Positions 19,751-29,191 of a stretch of DNA of 64,000 bases are shown one piece after another (the stretch's first letter is position 1; every line of letters begins with the position of its first letter). Source of the stretch: an uncultured Clostridia bacterium (GTDB lineage: Bacteria; Bacillota; Clostridia; Oscillospirales; CAG-272); the NCBI GenBank assembly GCA_946407735.1, contig CAMJPL010000012.1, positions 1 to 64,000 on the forward strand, read 5' to 3'. The notes beneath the pieces are model-generated. The model saw only the letters and a program-made list of their open reading frames with translations, was not told the DNA's origin and made no database searches. The position numbers and the translations under genes are program-made.

Positions 19751-20746
19751 ATGAAAGAGATGCAGGACAATACCATTCCCCGCCGCAGGCGGGAGCTCGA
19801 TCTGTCCGGTCTGACGCTCTACTCGGCCGCCGACCGGCACAATCTGGTAACGATCGACACCCTTCTGACGCCGGGAGTTTCGGCGACGCCGGGATATGAT
19901 GCCGACGGCTTTGACGAGCTGTGCCTGAGGATCATAAAGGCGAAGAAAAACGGCCGCCCGATAATCGTGAGCATAGGCGCCCACGTCATCAAATGCGGCC
20001 TTTCAAGGTATCTCACAGCGCTCGCGCGGGAAGGATATCTCACCCACCTTGCCGGAAACGGCGCCTGCTCGATACACGACTTCGAGCTCGCCTATCTCGG
20101 CGGCACGTCGGAGCATGTCCCGACCGCGATAGAGGACGGCAGCTTCGGGATGTGGAAGGAGACCCTTATCCCGATGAACGAAGCGATATCGGAGGGAGCG
20201 AAGAAAGGCATGGGCTACGGCGAGGCGCTTGCCGAGTATGTCGGCGCGCATCCCGGGCTCTTCCCTCATAAGGACGACTGCGTCTTTTGGAACATGTATG
20301 AGCTGGACATCCCGGCGACATACCACATCGCGCTCGGGACCGACATAATCCATCAGTCACCGACATGCGACATGGCCGATATCGGGCGCTGCTCCGGGAT
20401 CGACTTCAAACGGTTCTGTTATTCCGTCGCTCAGATGGACGGCGGGGTCTACATGAATTTCGGCTCGGCGGTGATCGGGCCGGAGGTATTCCTTAAAGCG
20501 CTGTCGATAAGCCGGAATCTCGGCTATAAGACCTTTGACATAACGACCGCCAACTTCGACATTCGCGATCTCGGCGATTACCGCAAAAAGATAGGCTACG
20601 ACGATCCAGATTACTACTACCGCCCGCGAAAGAACATCGTCAACCGCCCGGTTTCGGTCGGCGGGAAGGGCTGGCATTTCGTCGGCGATCACGCCGTGAC
20701 GATCCCCGCCCTGTACAACCGTCTGAGGGAGCTGGAAAATGTTTGA
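19751..20746 (+). CDS. Deoxyhypusine synthase-like protein
   Basis: IVSIGAHVIKCGLSRYLTALAREGYLTHLAGNGACSIHDFE parallels the DHS NAD-binding segment (LGYTSN..SSG.RDTIRYLV....VDVLVTTAGG.EED). Confidence 0.55.
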   Translation: MKEMQDNTIPRRRRELDLSGLTLYSAADRHNLVTIDTLLTPGVSATPGYDADGFDELCLRIIKAKKNGRPIIVSIGAHVIKCGLSRYLTALAREGYLTHLAGNGACSIHDFELAYLGGTSEHVPTAIEDGSFGMWKETLIPMNEAISEGAKKGMGYGEALAEYVGAHPGLFPHKDDCVFWNMYELDIPATYHIALGTDIIHQSPTCDMADIGRCSGIDFKRFCYSVAQMDGGVYMNFGSAVIGPEVFLKALSISRNLGYKTFDITTANFDIRDLGDYRKKIGYDDPDYYYRPRKNIVNRPVSVGGKGWHFVGDHAVTIPALYNRLRELENV

Positions 20747-21713
20747 CCTTGACAGGATAGACGCTCTCAGGATCGGAGTGCTCGGGGACGCGGCGATAGA
20801 CATCCACTGGTTCGCCGACATGAAGCTGAGCGAACTCTCCCGTGAGACGCCGCATTATCCTCTCCCCGTCGTCCGCGAGGAGATCACGCCGGGAGCGGCC
20901 GGAAATCTCGCCGCCAATATCGCGGCGCTGAAGCCCGGAAGGCTCGAATTCTGCGGCGTCGCCGGCGATGACTGGAGAGGCGGGCTGCTGAAAAAAAGCT
21001 TTGCCGAGAGAGATATAATCGCCGACGGTCTCATCGTCGAAGCAGGACGGTTTACCAACGCCTACTGCAAGCCGATGCGCATGGGCATCTCCGATGTGAT
21101 CTACGAGGATCCGAGGATAGACTTTTCCACTCCCGCCCCGATATCGGAGGAAAGCGAAGAAGCCATAATAGGCTGGCTCGATCGCGCCGAAAAAGCTCTT
21201 GACGCTCTCTGCGTCTGTGATCAGTTCGTCGGCGGATGCGTCACAAAGAAGGTAAGGGACAGGCTGAGCGGATACGGCATCCCGGTATTTGTCGACAGCC
21301 GCTACAACATAGAACAGTTCAGGATAAAACGCGGTGTGCTTAAACCAAACGAGCATGAATGCGCCGCGGCGCTCGTCAGGCTCGGCATGGAGCCGTCGTC
21401 AGACATGGCCGAAAACGGGCTCAGGCTCGCCGGGATCACCGGATCGGACATACTTCTCACGCTCGGGGAGAAGGGCGCCCTTCTGATCTCAGGCGGCAGC
21501 GTGACGCCTGTCGAAGCCGTCAGAGTCGACGGCGAGACGGACATATGCGGCGCCGGAGACACATATCTCTCGGCGTTCGCCTGCTGCGCGGCGTCCGGCG
21601 CGTCATACATCGAAGCCGCGCGGATCGCGGCGGCGGCATCGGCCGTGACAGTAAAGAAGATCGGCGTGACAGGGACGGCGTCAAGGGAAGAGATAACAGA
21701 AAAACTCGCCTGA
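20739..21713 (+). CDS. PfkB/RfaE-type carbohydrate kinase
   Basis: GAAGNLAANIAALKPGRLEFCGVAGDD; GETDICGAGDTYLSAFACCAASGASYIEAARIAAAASAVTVKKIG (ribokinase signature, HldE/RfaE-like). Confidence 0.8.
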   Translation: MFDLDRIDALRIGVLGDAAIDIHWFADMKLSELSRETPHYPLPVVREEITPGAAGNLAANIAALKPGRLEFCGVAGDDWRGGLLKKSFAERDIIADGLIVEAGRFTNAYCKPMRMGISDVIYEDPRIDFSTPAPISEESEEAIIGWLDRAEKALDALCVCDQFVGGCVTKKVRDRLSGYGIPVFVDSRYNIEQFRIKRGVLKPNEHECAAALVRLGMEPSSDMAENGLRLAGITGSDILLTLGEKGALLISGGSVTPVEAVRVDGETDICGAGDTYLSAFACCAASGASYIEAARIAAAASAVTVKKIGVTGTASREEITEKLA

Positions 21714-21892
21714 AACGGCGGGACAGAACCGATATCTCGATATCTTTTATACGGGACGCGGATGATTTCCGCGTTTCCGTATTATTTATAAGCAGACACA
21801 TCACTGATATTTTGATATGAACGAGCGCCGCTTCGCCGGCACGGTCGGAATAATTTACATTGTATTCATCGGAAGAATATTGCAAGCTCTGA

Positions 21893-21922
21893 TATAATAT
21901 GATATCATATTGATATCATATT
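21893..21922 (+). promoter_or_regulatory. Extended -10 overlapping a perfect inverted repeat (operator-like)
   Basis: tgaTATAAT followed by aatatgatatc-atatt-gatatcatatt (11-bp perfect arms), ~25 nt upstream of the ABC ATPase start. Confidence 0.6.
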
Positions 21923-21946
21923 AGCCGTCAATAAGAGGAAACCATC

Positions 21947-22696
21947 ATGCTTCGTATTGAACACCTTACAAAGACATACGGCGAAAAAAAGGCCGTGGAC
22001 GATCTTTCGCTTCATATCGCTCCGGGAGAGATATACGGCTTTATCGGGCATAACGGGGCCGGAAAAACCACCACGCTCAAATCGTGCTGCGGGATCATGC
22101 AGTACGACTCCGGCGAGATAACCGCCTGCGGCATATCGGTAAAGAAAGACCCGATAGCCGCGAAAAAGCAGCTCGCATATCTTCCCGACAATCCCGAGCT
22201 GTATGAATACATGACCGGCATACAGTTCCTGAACTTCATCGGCGATATCTACGGCGTCCAGCCGGACGAGCGGGCCGAAAAGATCCGCTCCCTCTGCGAC
22301 AGCTTCTCGCTTACGGCGGACCTAGCTCAGCCTATCTCGGCATACTCGCACGGAATGAAGCAGAAGCTCGCCATCGTCTCCGCCTGGATGCACGATCCGA
22401 AGCTGATACTCATGGACGAGCCGTTTGTCGGCCTCGATCCCATCGCCGCCCACACGCTGAAGCAGATGATGCGCCAGCTCTGTGACAAGGGCGGGGCGAT
22501 ATTCTTCTCGACTCATGTCCTCGAGGTGGCGGAAAAGCTCTGCGACAAGGTCGCCATAATCAAGAACGGCCGCCTCATCCGCTCCGGCACCATGGACGAG
22601 GTAAGAGGCGACGATTCTCTCGAAGAGATCTTCCTTGAGCTCGCCGAGCCGGGCATTTCCGGCGGAGCCGACGCAGAAACGGAGGATAAAAAGTGA
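21947..22696 (+). CDS. ABC transporter ATP-binding protein
   Basis: Walker A GHNGAGKTTT, signature YSHGMKQKL, Walker B LILMDEP. Confidence 0.95.
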   Translation: MLRIEHLTKTYGEKKAVDDLSLHIAPGEIYGFIGHNGAGKTTTLKSCCGIMQYDSGEITACGISVKKDPIAAKKQLAYLPDNPELYEYMTGIQFLNFIGDIYGVQPDERAEKIRSLCDSFSLTADLAQPISAYSHGMKQKLAIVSAWMHDPKLILMDEPFVGLDPIAAHTLKQMMRQLCDKGGAIFFSTHVLEVAEKLCDKVAIIKNGRLIRSGTMDEVRGDDSLEEIFLELAEPGISGGADAETEDKK

Positions 22697-24297
22697 GCAG
22701 GATGTTCAAGGCGCTGCTTAAAAAACAGCTTATGGAGGTCATGCTGAGCTTTACCGGAGGAGCGAAAAAGAACGGCAGAAAAAGCATGATCGGCTATTCG
22801 ATACTGCTTCTCACGGCCTTTCTGAGCTTTTGCTTCATGTTCGGCATGGCCGCCGACACGATCTACGGAAATCTCCACAGCACGGGTCTCGACTGGCTTT
22901 ACTATTCGCTGATGGGGCTCATGGCGCTGATGATCTCGGTAATGGGCTCGGCTTTCGCCACATACAGCGCGATATACAAGGCGAAGGACAACGAGACGCT
23001 GCTCTCGATGCCGGTCCCCCAATGGCTGATACTGCTGACACGGATGTGCGGATGCTATCTGACGGCGCTCATATTCTGCGCGCTCGTCCTCATCCCGGCG
23101 CTGATCGTAAGCTGCCTCGAGGGATCGGCGGGGATACTGACGATAATCCTCATGCTCCTTGCGATACTTCTGCTCTCCCTGATCTCGCTCGCGCTTTCCT
23201 GTCTTCTCGGATGGGTGATCGCGCTGATCGCCCCGCATGTAAGGCACAAGAGCCTAGTCACCACCGTGATCTCGTTCGCTCTCATCGCCGGCTACTACGT
23301 CTTCTATATGCGGATAACGGAGATACTCCAGTCGTTCGTCGAGTACGCCGACGAGACCGAGAAGGCGATAAAGAGCTACGTTTACCCCTTCTACATGCTG
23401 GGCCGCGGCCTCACCGGCGAGATCGTCCCCTTCCTCATATTCACGGCGATCTCAGCGGCCGTCTTCGCCGTCGTCTATTACCTGATGTCGCGAAGCTTCA
23501 TAAAGCTCGCCACAGCATCGGAAAAAACGGCGAAAAACGTCTACCGCGAGAAAAAGGCGAAGCTGTCATCGCCGTCGTCAGCCCTGCTTCGCCGTGAGAT
23601 GAAGCACTACATCAGCTCGGCGGCTTATATCCTCAACTGTTCGATGGGAACGATCTTCATGATCATCCTGACGGTATTCGCGATCATACAGTCGGGACGG
23701 CTGAAAGGAGTCATAGAGGATATAGCCGAGGATGCTCCGGGCTTTGTCGGCATCGTGCCTCTCATCATAGGAGCCGCCACAGCCATTCTGATCGCTTACA
23801 ATCTGATGACGGTGCCTTCGGTCTCGCTTGAGGGAAAGTCTCTCTGGCTCATAAGGTCACTTCCGGTCACGACGGCGGAAATACTGAAATCGAAGCTTGA
23901 TTTCCACCTGCTCATGACCCTTCCCTTCTCCGCCGTATGCGCGATAGTCCTGTTCATCGTCACCGGATCGGACATAAAATGCTCCGCCGCCGTGATACTG
24001 TTCATCACCGCGTTCAACGTCGCCTCGGCGTCGCTCGGGATGATACTCGCCCTCAAGCGCCCGAATCTGAACTACGCGGATGAAGCCTCGGCAATAAAGC
24101 AGAACTGGAGCGTCACCGTGATAATGTTCGGAGGAATGATCATAACCGGCCTGCTCGCCGTGCTGTACTTTATAGTCCATTCCTTCATCGCTCCGTGGCT
24201 GTTCGCGCTCGCCGCGGCCGCATTATTCGCCGGTCTGTCGGCTCTGATGCTGAAATGGATCTATTCAAAGGGGATCGAGATATTCGAAAGTCTCTGA
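22693..24297 (+). CDS. ABC transporter permease (multi-TM)
   Basis: Multiple hydrophobic segments; GTG start overlapping ATPase stop by 4 nt. Confidence 0.8.
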   Translation: MSRMFKALLKKQLMEVMLSFTGGAKKNGRKSMIGYSILLLTAFLSFCFMFGMAADTIYGNLHSTGLDWLYYSLMGLMALMISVMGSAFATYSAIYKAKDNETLLSMPVPQWLILLTRMCGCYLTALIFCALVLIPALIVSCLEGSAGILTIILMLLAILLLSLISLALSCLLGWVIALIAPHVRHKSLVTTVISFALIAGYYVFYMRITEILQSFVEYADETEKAIKSYVYPFYMLGRGLTGEIVPFLIFTAISAAVFAVVYYLMSRSFIKLATASEKTAKNVYREKKAKLSSPSSALLRREMKHYISSAAYILNCSMGTIFMIILTVFAIIQSGRLKGVIEDIAEDAPGFVGIVPLIIGAATAILIAYNLMTVPSVSLEGKSLWLIRSLPVTTAEILKSKLDFHLLMTLPFSAVCAIVLFIVTGSDIKCSAAVILFITAFNVASASLGMILALKRPNLNYADEASAIKQNWSVTVIMFGGMIITGLLAVLYFIVHSFIAPWLFALAAAALFAGLSALMLKWIYSKGIEIFESL

Positions 24298-24303
24298 TAA
24301 AAC

Positions 24304-24346
24304 GCGTGCGGAGCTCTATGAACTCCGCACGCTCCTGTTTTATTTT
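24304..24346 (+). terminator. Terminator after ABC transporter operon
   Basis: gcgtgcggag...ctccgcacgc followed by tcctGTTTTATTTTT. Confidence 0.8.
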
Positions 24347-25215
24347 TCTTTTCCCGGGCGCTTTGCGCCTTCGCGGAAAAAAAGCCTTCTTATCTGCGGC
24401 TCGAACAGGCAGTTGATGGACCCGCCGACAAGGAGTATGAAAAAGCAGCCGTACAGCCAGAAGAGAAATATCGTGACGGTGGCGAGGCTTCCGTAAAACA
24501 CCGTATATTTGTTCATTCCGTTGATATAAAGCGAGAAGAAGAAGGAGAACGCCGACCACGAGACCGATGTGAATACGGCTCCCGGAAGCTGGAGCAGATA
24601 ATTGCGTCTGCCGAACGGCACAAAGGTGTATATGAGCGAGAAAAGGAGCACCGACAGGACGAGCGACAGGATGATATGCCAGACAGAATAAACCGACTCC
24701 GGCAGATCCTTCTCGCTCAGACGGCTTATCACGTTGTGCAGAAGGTAGTTTCCGAAGATTATGTACAGCATGACCGCTATCAGCCCGAGCAGGACAACCG
24801 TATAGAGCATCGACATCAGGCGCTGAATGATGATATTCCTCTTTTCCTCGACCTGATAGGCTGAGTTCAGCCCTCTTATCATCGCCATCGTCCCCTGGGA
24901 CGAGGAAAGTATCAGCACTATCACCGATATCGGCAGAAGCCCGCGCGAGCTAGAATAAGCCTCCGAGATCACCGTTGTGACAAGTTCGTCGGCTATATCC
25001 GGCGACAGCTCCACCGCCGCCTCGGTTATCTGCCCGAGCGTAAGGCCGGTGTAAGGCACGAGCGACACGAGCAGGATTACAAGAGGGACAATCGACAGAA
25101 AGAAGAAGAAGGCGATGCTCGATGCGAACGAGCTCATCTGACGCCTGTCGTACTCATCCTTGAACCCGGCACCGGTCTTGCGGAGCTTTTCCCTATGTTT
25201 TGAAATAAACGCCAT
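24340..25215 (-). CDS. YihY/virulence factor BrkB family membrane protein
   Basis: Multi-TM; SSIAFFFFLSIVPLVILL, SSSQGTMAMIRGLNSAY and LFWLYGCFFILLVGGSIN are typical of the YihY family. Confidence 0.9.
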   Translation of the reverse strand: MAFISKHREKLRKTGAGFKDEYDRRQMSSFASSIAFFFFLSIVPLVILLVSLVPYTGLTLGQITEAAVELSPDIADELVTTVISEAYSSSRGLLPISVIVLILSSSQGTMAMIRGLNSAYQVEEKRNIIIQRLMSMLYTVVLLGLIAVMLYIIFGNYLLHNVISRLSEKDLPESVYSVWHIILSLVLSVLLFSLIYTFVPFGRRNYLLQLPGAVFTSVSWSAFSFFFSLYINGMNKYTVFYGSLATVTIFLFWLYGCFFILLVGGSINCLFEPQIRRLFFREGAKRPGKEK

Positions 25216-25285
25216 GACCCTGATCCGTATTAAAAGATAAAGTCATTATAACACAAACGCCGCCGAGAAATCTACGCTGTTTTTA

Positions 25286-27169
25286 TTAATTTCCCGCGTC
25301 CTCCTTCTCACGCGACTCGGCGTAGGCTATCAAAGCGCACATGTTTATCGCGCTTTCCCACGGACGGTACGGACAGCAGCTGGGGCTTGCCTCTCCGCTT
25401 ATATAATACTCCACCCAGACGCCGGCGCCTCCGCGGCTCTCGCGCAGGCGCATCACTTCGCCGAAGATGCTTTCGAGCAGCGCTTTGTCAGCGCATCCGT
25501 AACGCGTAAGAGCGTAAAGCCACAGCCCGGACTCGTATCCGACGGCGTTGCCGTCGCTGCCCCGCGCCGCGTAGCCGTCAAGGGCGGCATTGACTATCAT
25601 ATCGGCGGCCACCGCTTCGCTTCCGATAAAGCCGAGCATGAGCGAGGCGCAGGAAAGTGAATATCTTACGCTTCCCGCCGGGATCTTTTTCGACGTCCGG
25701 CACTCGCCGCACAGATATGTCATATCCGGCGTCAGGGCGAGATATCTCATTCTCCCGCAGCCGAGACACACCCCATGGCGGTATCTGTCCATAACCGCGC
25801 CGGACAGACGGGACGGGGCGTTGGCGTACAGCTTCGAGCCGTCGTCTGACATGAAGTTTGAGGCGAACATCCGCTCGGCCTCGCTTACCGCCGCGCGCCT
25901 CGCCGAAATGTAGTCCCCGCCGAGGATGCCGAGCTTTTCCGCCGCGTCAAGGATGCGCCCGGCTCCCGTGACATACAGCGCCGTCGCCTCCATCGAGCCG
26001 TGATCTATGCAGTCTCTCGGGATGAGCCCTCCGGCTATGTACGTCTCGTCTCCGTTGAACGGAAGCATCCCGCGATACAGTCTGTTTTCCTGCGCATCGA
26101 ACAGATATTTTATGTAATCCTCACGTTCCCTTATAAATCCGGCGTCCCCGCAGGCGGAATACAGATCTGTGAGCTCGAGCAGATAATAGCCCGTCTGCTC
26201 GCAGTCGTCGTTTTCGTGGCAGTGAGAGCATCTCATGCCCATCCCGCCGGCGTTCGGGACGCTCCCCTTTTCCCTGAACTGCCTGACGAAGAAGTCGATG
26301 CAGCTTTTCGCCTGATCGTACAGTCCGAGAGCTATGAGCCCTCTGATGACGCCGTACATGTCTCGGCCGTAGGCGAGGTGGTAAAAGCTCCCGGCGAGAG
26401 CGCCTCCCTGTACCGATATCTGTGAGAGAAGCGCCGCCGCGGTATCATGCGCGGCCTCTCTTACCATATCCGGCAGCGGGCGTATGTACGAGAACCTTTC
26501 CTCCCAGTATCCGACGCAATCATCGTACATTTTGTCGGGATCCGCCGCGGCCGCGAGATCGCTTTCCTCCATGCAGGAGATAAATGACGGCCTCGCGGGC
26601 GAGACATCCTCTCCGGCGGCGAATATAAGCTCCGAATCGCCCGCCGGGATGATGATATGTTCTCCCGACACCTCCGCCCCTTTCGGAAACAGAATCCTTG
26701 CGTACAGCTCGGCGTCGGTATAATTCTCCCCGAATACCCTGCTCCCGACCGGGATATCTATGAGGACGCTCTGACGCTCCGAAAGGATATCCCCGCCGGC
26801 ATCCGAAAAGGCGTTCATCATACCGCCGAGGGGCAGCTCAAATCTGAACTCCAACGGGCGGGAGAGTCTGAGACGTCTTATGAACACAGGCCTTCCGGCG
26901 GCGCAGTAATCGACGATCGAGCCGACGGCTTGGCCGCCCGCGTCGGATATATCCGTCCGCCAGATCACCGCGCCTTCTCTTCTGTATGATCTGAAGGCGA
27001 GGTCCTTTTCCTCCGGCGACATCGAGAATACCGACGGGGCGCTGTAACATGGGCCGAAAAGCTGGACTATCTCACCGTTTTTTATATACGCCGCGATCAT
27101 GCCGTTCCCGACGCAGTACACTCCGTCTCTCGGCCTGTCCGAAAAGCGTTTGTCGTCAAAAGGGTTCAT
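25286..27169 (-). CDS. Six-hairpin (alpha/alpha) glycosidase-like protein with internal zinc-ribbon-like Cys cluster
   Basis: AGSFYHLAYGRDMYGVIRGLIALGLYDQAKSCIDFFVRQ resembles GH15/amylo-glucosidase-like barrels; start at MNPFDDK after AGAAGGAG. Confidence 0.6.
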   Translation of the reverse strand: MNPFDDKRFSDRPRDGVYCVGNGMIAAYIKNGEIVQLFGPCYSAPSVFSMSPEEKDLAFRSYRREGAVIWRTDISDAGGQAVGSIVDYCAAGRPVFIRRLRLSRPLEFRFELPLGGMMNAFSDAGGDILSERQSVLIDIPVGSRVFGENYTDAELYARILFPKGAEVSGEHIIIPAGDSELIFAAGEDVSPARPSFISCMEESDLAAAADPDKMYDDCVGYWEERFSYIRPLPDMVREAAHDTAAALLSQISVQGGALAGSFYHLAYGRDMYGVIRGLIALGLYDQAKSCIDFFVRQFREKGSVPNAGGMGMRCSHCHENDDCEQTGYYLLELTDLYSACGDAGFIREREDYIKYLFDAQENRLYRGMLPFNGDETYIAGGLIPRDCIDHGSMEATALYVTGAGRILDAAEKLGILGGDYISARRAAVSEAERMFASNFMSDDGSKLYANAPSRLSGAVMDRYRHGVCLGCGRMRYLALTPDMTYLCGECRTSKKIPAGSVRYSLSCASLMLGFIGSEAVAADMIVNAALDGYAARGSDGNAVGYESGLWLYALTRYGCADKALLESIFGEVMRLRESRGGAGVWVEYYISGEASPSCCPYRPWESAINMCALIAYAESREKEDAGN

Positions 27170-27234
27170 ATCGCGCTCCTTCTCGCCGCGCGGATATCCG
27201 GCGGCGCTGAACAGAATAAAAAAACAGAATCCGA

Positions 27235-27267
27235 AAAAGCGGCCGTATCTTTCCGGCCGCCTTTTCA
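27235..27267 (-). terminator. Terminator downstream of CE15-like gene (minus strand)
   Basis: Minus strand: aaggcggccg-gaaagata-cggccgcttTTTT. Confidence 0.7.
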
Positions 27268-27338
27268 TTATCCATCAGCCTTTGCGAGGTTTATGGTTGA
27301 TATTCGCGCAGAATTGTGATATAATTATATCGCGGGGA

Positions 27339-28421
27339 TCATCTGGTAAGCACGGCGATATACCGCTGCCAGTCGTATCTGCTGAGGAAATGCGCACCGG
27401 CTCTCATATGATATCCGCAGCTCGGACCGGCGAAGACCTCGTTGATTTCGGGACGTCTGTCCGGGAATTCGGCGGTCTTCATGCCGAGCATGGCGTAAAC
27501 GCTGTTCGCTAGATAGTAGCTCATATACTGCGAATACGGATCGGCCCATGTGTCCTCCACGGCAGTTCCGCCGTAGACATATCTCGGTGCGACCGCGGCG
27601 ACGAGCATATGCTGATCGAACGGCATCTCATCCTCTCTGTCCGAGTATGAGCGGTAGACGCCGTTGAACCAGTGCGGGAAGACGCGGCTGATTATCTCCA
27701 CCGTTTCGCCGGTCTTATGGCGGGTCACGGCGTCGCCGGAACATCCGCTGTCATTGACGAAGACATATTTAAATCTGGTGTCGTTCGCACCGTTCCAGAG
27801 AGACGTCTTGCCGAGGCGGGAATGGCCGAGCGAGCCTATCCTGCTCTCGTCGTATCTTCCGAGCGACATGCAGTAATCGAGCGTCCGCTGCATCGACCAC
27901 GCCCACATGCCGATCTTTGACCAGTCGTATTTCGCGCGGTCATAAAGAGCCGCGACTCCGGTCGACCAGTTGTCATGCTCGTCCTTCGATATGTCGTTGT
28001 AGTATATCATCGCCACGGCGACGCCGCTGTCGGTGATCTCCTCGACCGGCATATAGCTGTCCGGCGTCTGATCGCGGAAGTTTATAAATACGATCAGCGG
28101 GCATTTTCCGTCGGCGAGCGCCTTTTTCGGCGTATGCAGGACGACCGGCCATGAGAAATCGACGCCCTCGGTCTCGTCGTGCGACGTGACAAGGCAGTGC
28201 TCGGTCAGGACCTTGTTGGCGTAATCGTTGTCGCGGTCCGATACGACCTTTCCCGAGACGGTAAACGGGCCCTTCGGCGAATGTCCGTACTCGTTGTCTT
28301 CAAAGATGCGGATTATCTCGCGCCTGCGCTTCTCCCAGTTTTCGGCCGTGACGGGTCTTCCGTCGGCGAATGTCAGCGTATCGGGCAGATTCAGGGCTTT
28401 TATTTCCTCAGATATCTTCAT
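27339..28421 (-). CDS. CE15-like glucuronoyl/acyl esterase (alpha/beta hydrolase)
   Basis: GSLGHSRLGKTSLWNGANDTRFKYVFVNDSGCSGDAVTRHKTGETVEIISRVFPHWF matches CE15 nucleophile region pattern. Confidence 0.8.
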   Translation of the reverse strand: MKISEEIKALNLPDTLTFADGRPVTAENWEKRRREIIRIFEDNEYGHSPKGPFTVSGKVVSDRDNDYANKVLTEHCLVTSHDETEGVDFSWPVVLHTPKKALADGKCPLIVFINFRDQTPDSYMPVEEITDSGVAVAMIYYNDISKDEHDNWSTGVAALYDRAKYDWSKIGMWAWSMQRTLDYCMSLGRYDESRIGSLGHSRLGKTSLWNGANDTRFKYVFVNDSGCSGDAVTRHKTGETVEIISRVFPHWFNGVYRSYSDREDEMPFDQHMLVAAVAPRYVYGGTAVEDTWADPYSQYMSYYLANSVYAMLGMKTAEFPDRRPEINEVFAGPSCGYHMRAGAHFLSRYDWQRYIAVLTR

Positions 28422-28530
28422 TTTATTATCCTCCCGCCGGATTTCGGCTTACCATACAATTATACACCGTTTCAGGCCGGAAATCAACAGCAAAAAACAA
28501 AATATCAATCTTATTCGCAGGTAATATGCC

Positions 28531-28995
28531 ATGTCATCAATCACCGAAACCGTAATCACGAACATAACGATGGTGCGCGATCCAGAAACCGGAAAGGTTC
28601 TCGCCCAGAGGCGGGTAAACTCATGGCCCGGCGTCGCTTTCCCGGGAGGACACCTCGAGAACGGAGAAAGCCTTGTCGACTCGGCGATACGCGAGGTGTA
28701 TGAAGAAACCGGGCTCAAAATCTCCGATCTCAAATTCTGCGGCAACTGCCACTGGTGCAACGTCGCGACCGGATACAATGAGATCATCTTTTTCTACAAA
28801 ACCGACACATGGTCAGGCGAGCTTCATCAGAGCGAGGAAGGGGAGAATTTCTGGGTCTCGATAGACGAGCTGAGGACGCTGGATCTCGCCTCCGGCTTCG
28901 AGGATCAGCTCGAGCTGTTCCTCAACGACAACGTCACCGAGCTTCTATGCAAATATGACGATGACTGGACTCATGTAGTCCAGCAGTGGTTCTGA
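28531..28995 (+). CDS. NUDIX hydrolase (MutT-like)
   Basis: Nudix box GGHLENGESLVDSAIREVYEETGLKI. Confidence 0.95.
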   Translation: MSSITETVITNITMVRDPETGKVLAQRRVNSWPGVAFPGGHLENGESLVDSAIREVYEETGLKISDLKFCGNCHWCNVATGYNEIIFFYKTDTWSGELHQSEEGENFWVSIDELRTLDLASGFEDQLELFLNDNVTELLCKYDDDWTHVVQQWF

Positions 28996-29103
28996 CGCGG
29001 CAGTTTTTTCGTCTTTATTTACAATCCCGCAATCCGGATTTTGTGCATTATGTGGAATTTCATACCGCAATTAGCATATTGTTAATATACTCGGAATTTA
29101 CAC

Positions 29104-29132
29104 TTGCTTTTTTTATTGAAAAGGTGTATAAT
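29104..29132 (+). promoter_or_regulatory. Sigma-70-type promoter upstream of SBP gene
   Basis: TTGCTT - 17 nt - TATAAT. Confidence 0.7.
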
Positions 29133-29191
29133 AATATTTAATATTATATCCACAGAACAAAACTTTTCCGGGAATATAAAGGAGAGAGCAA

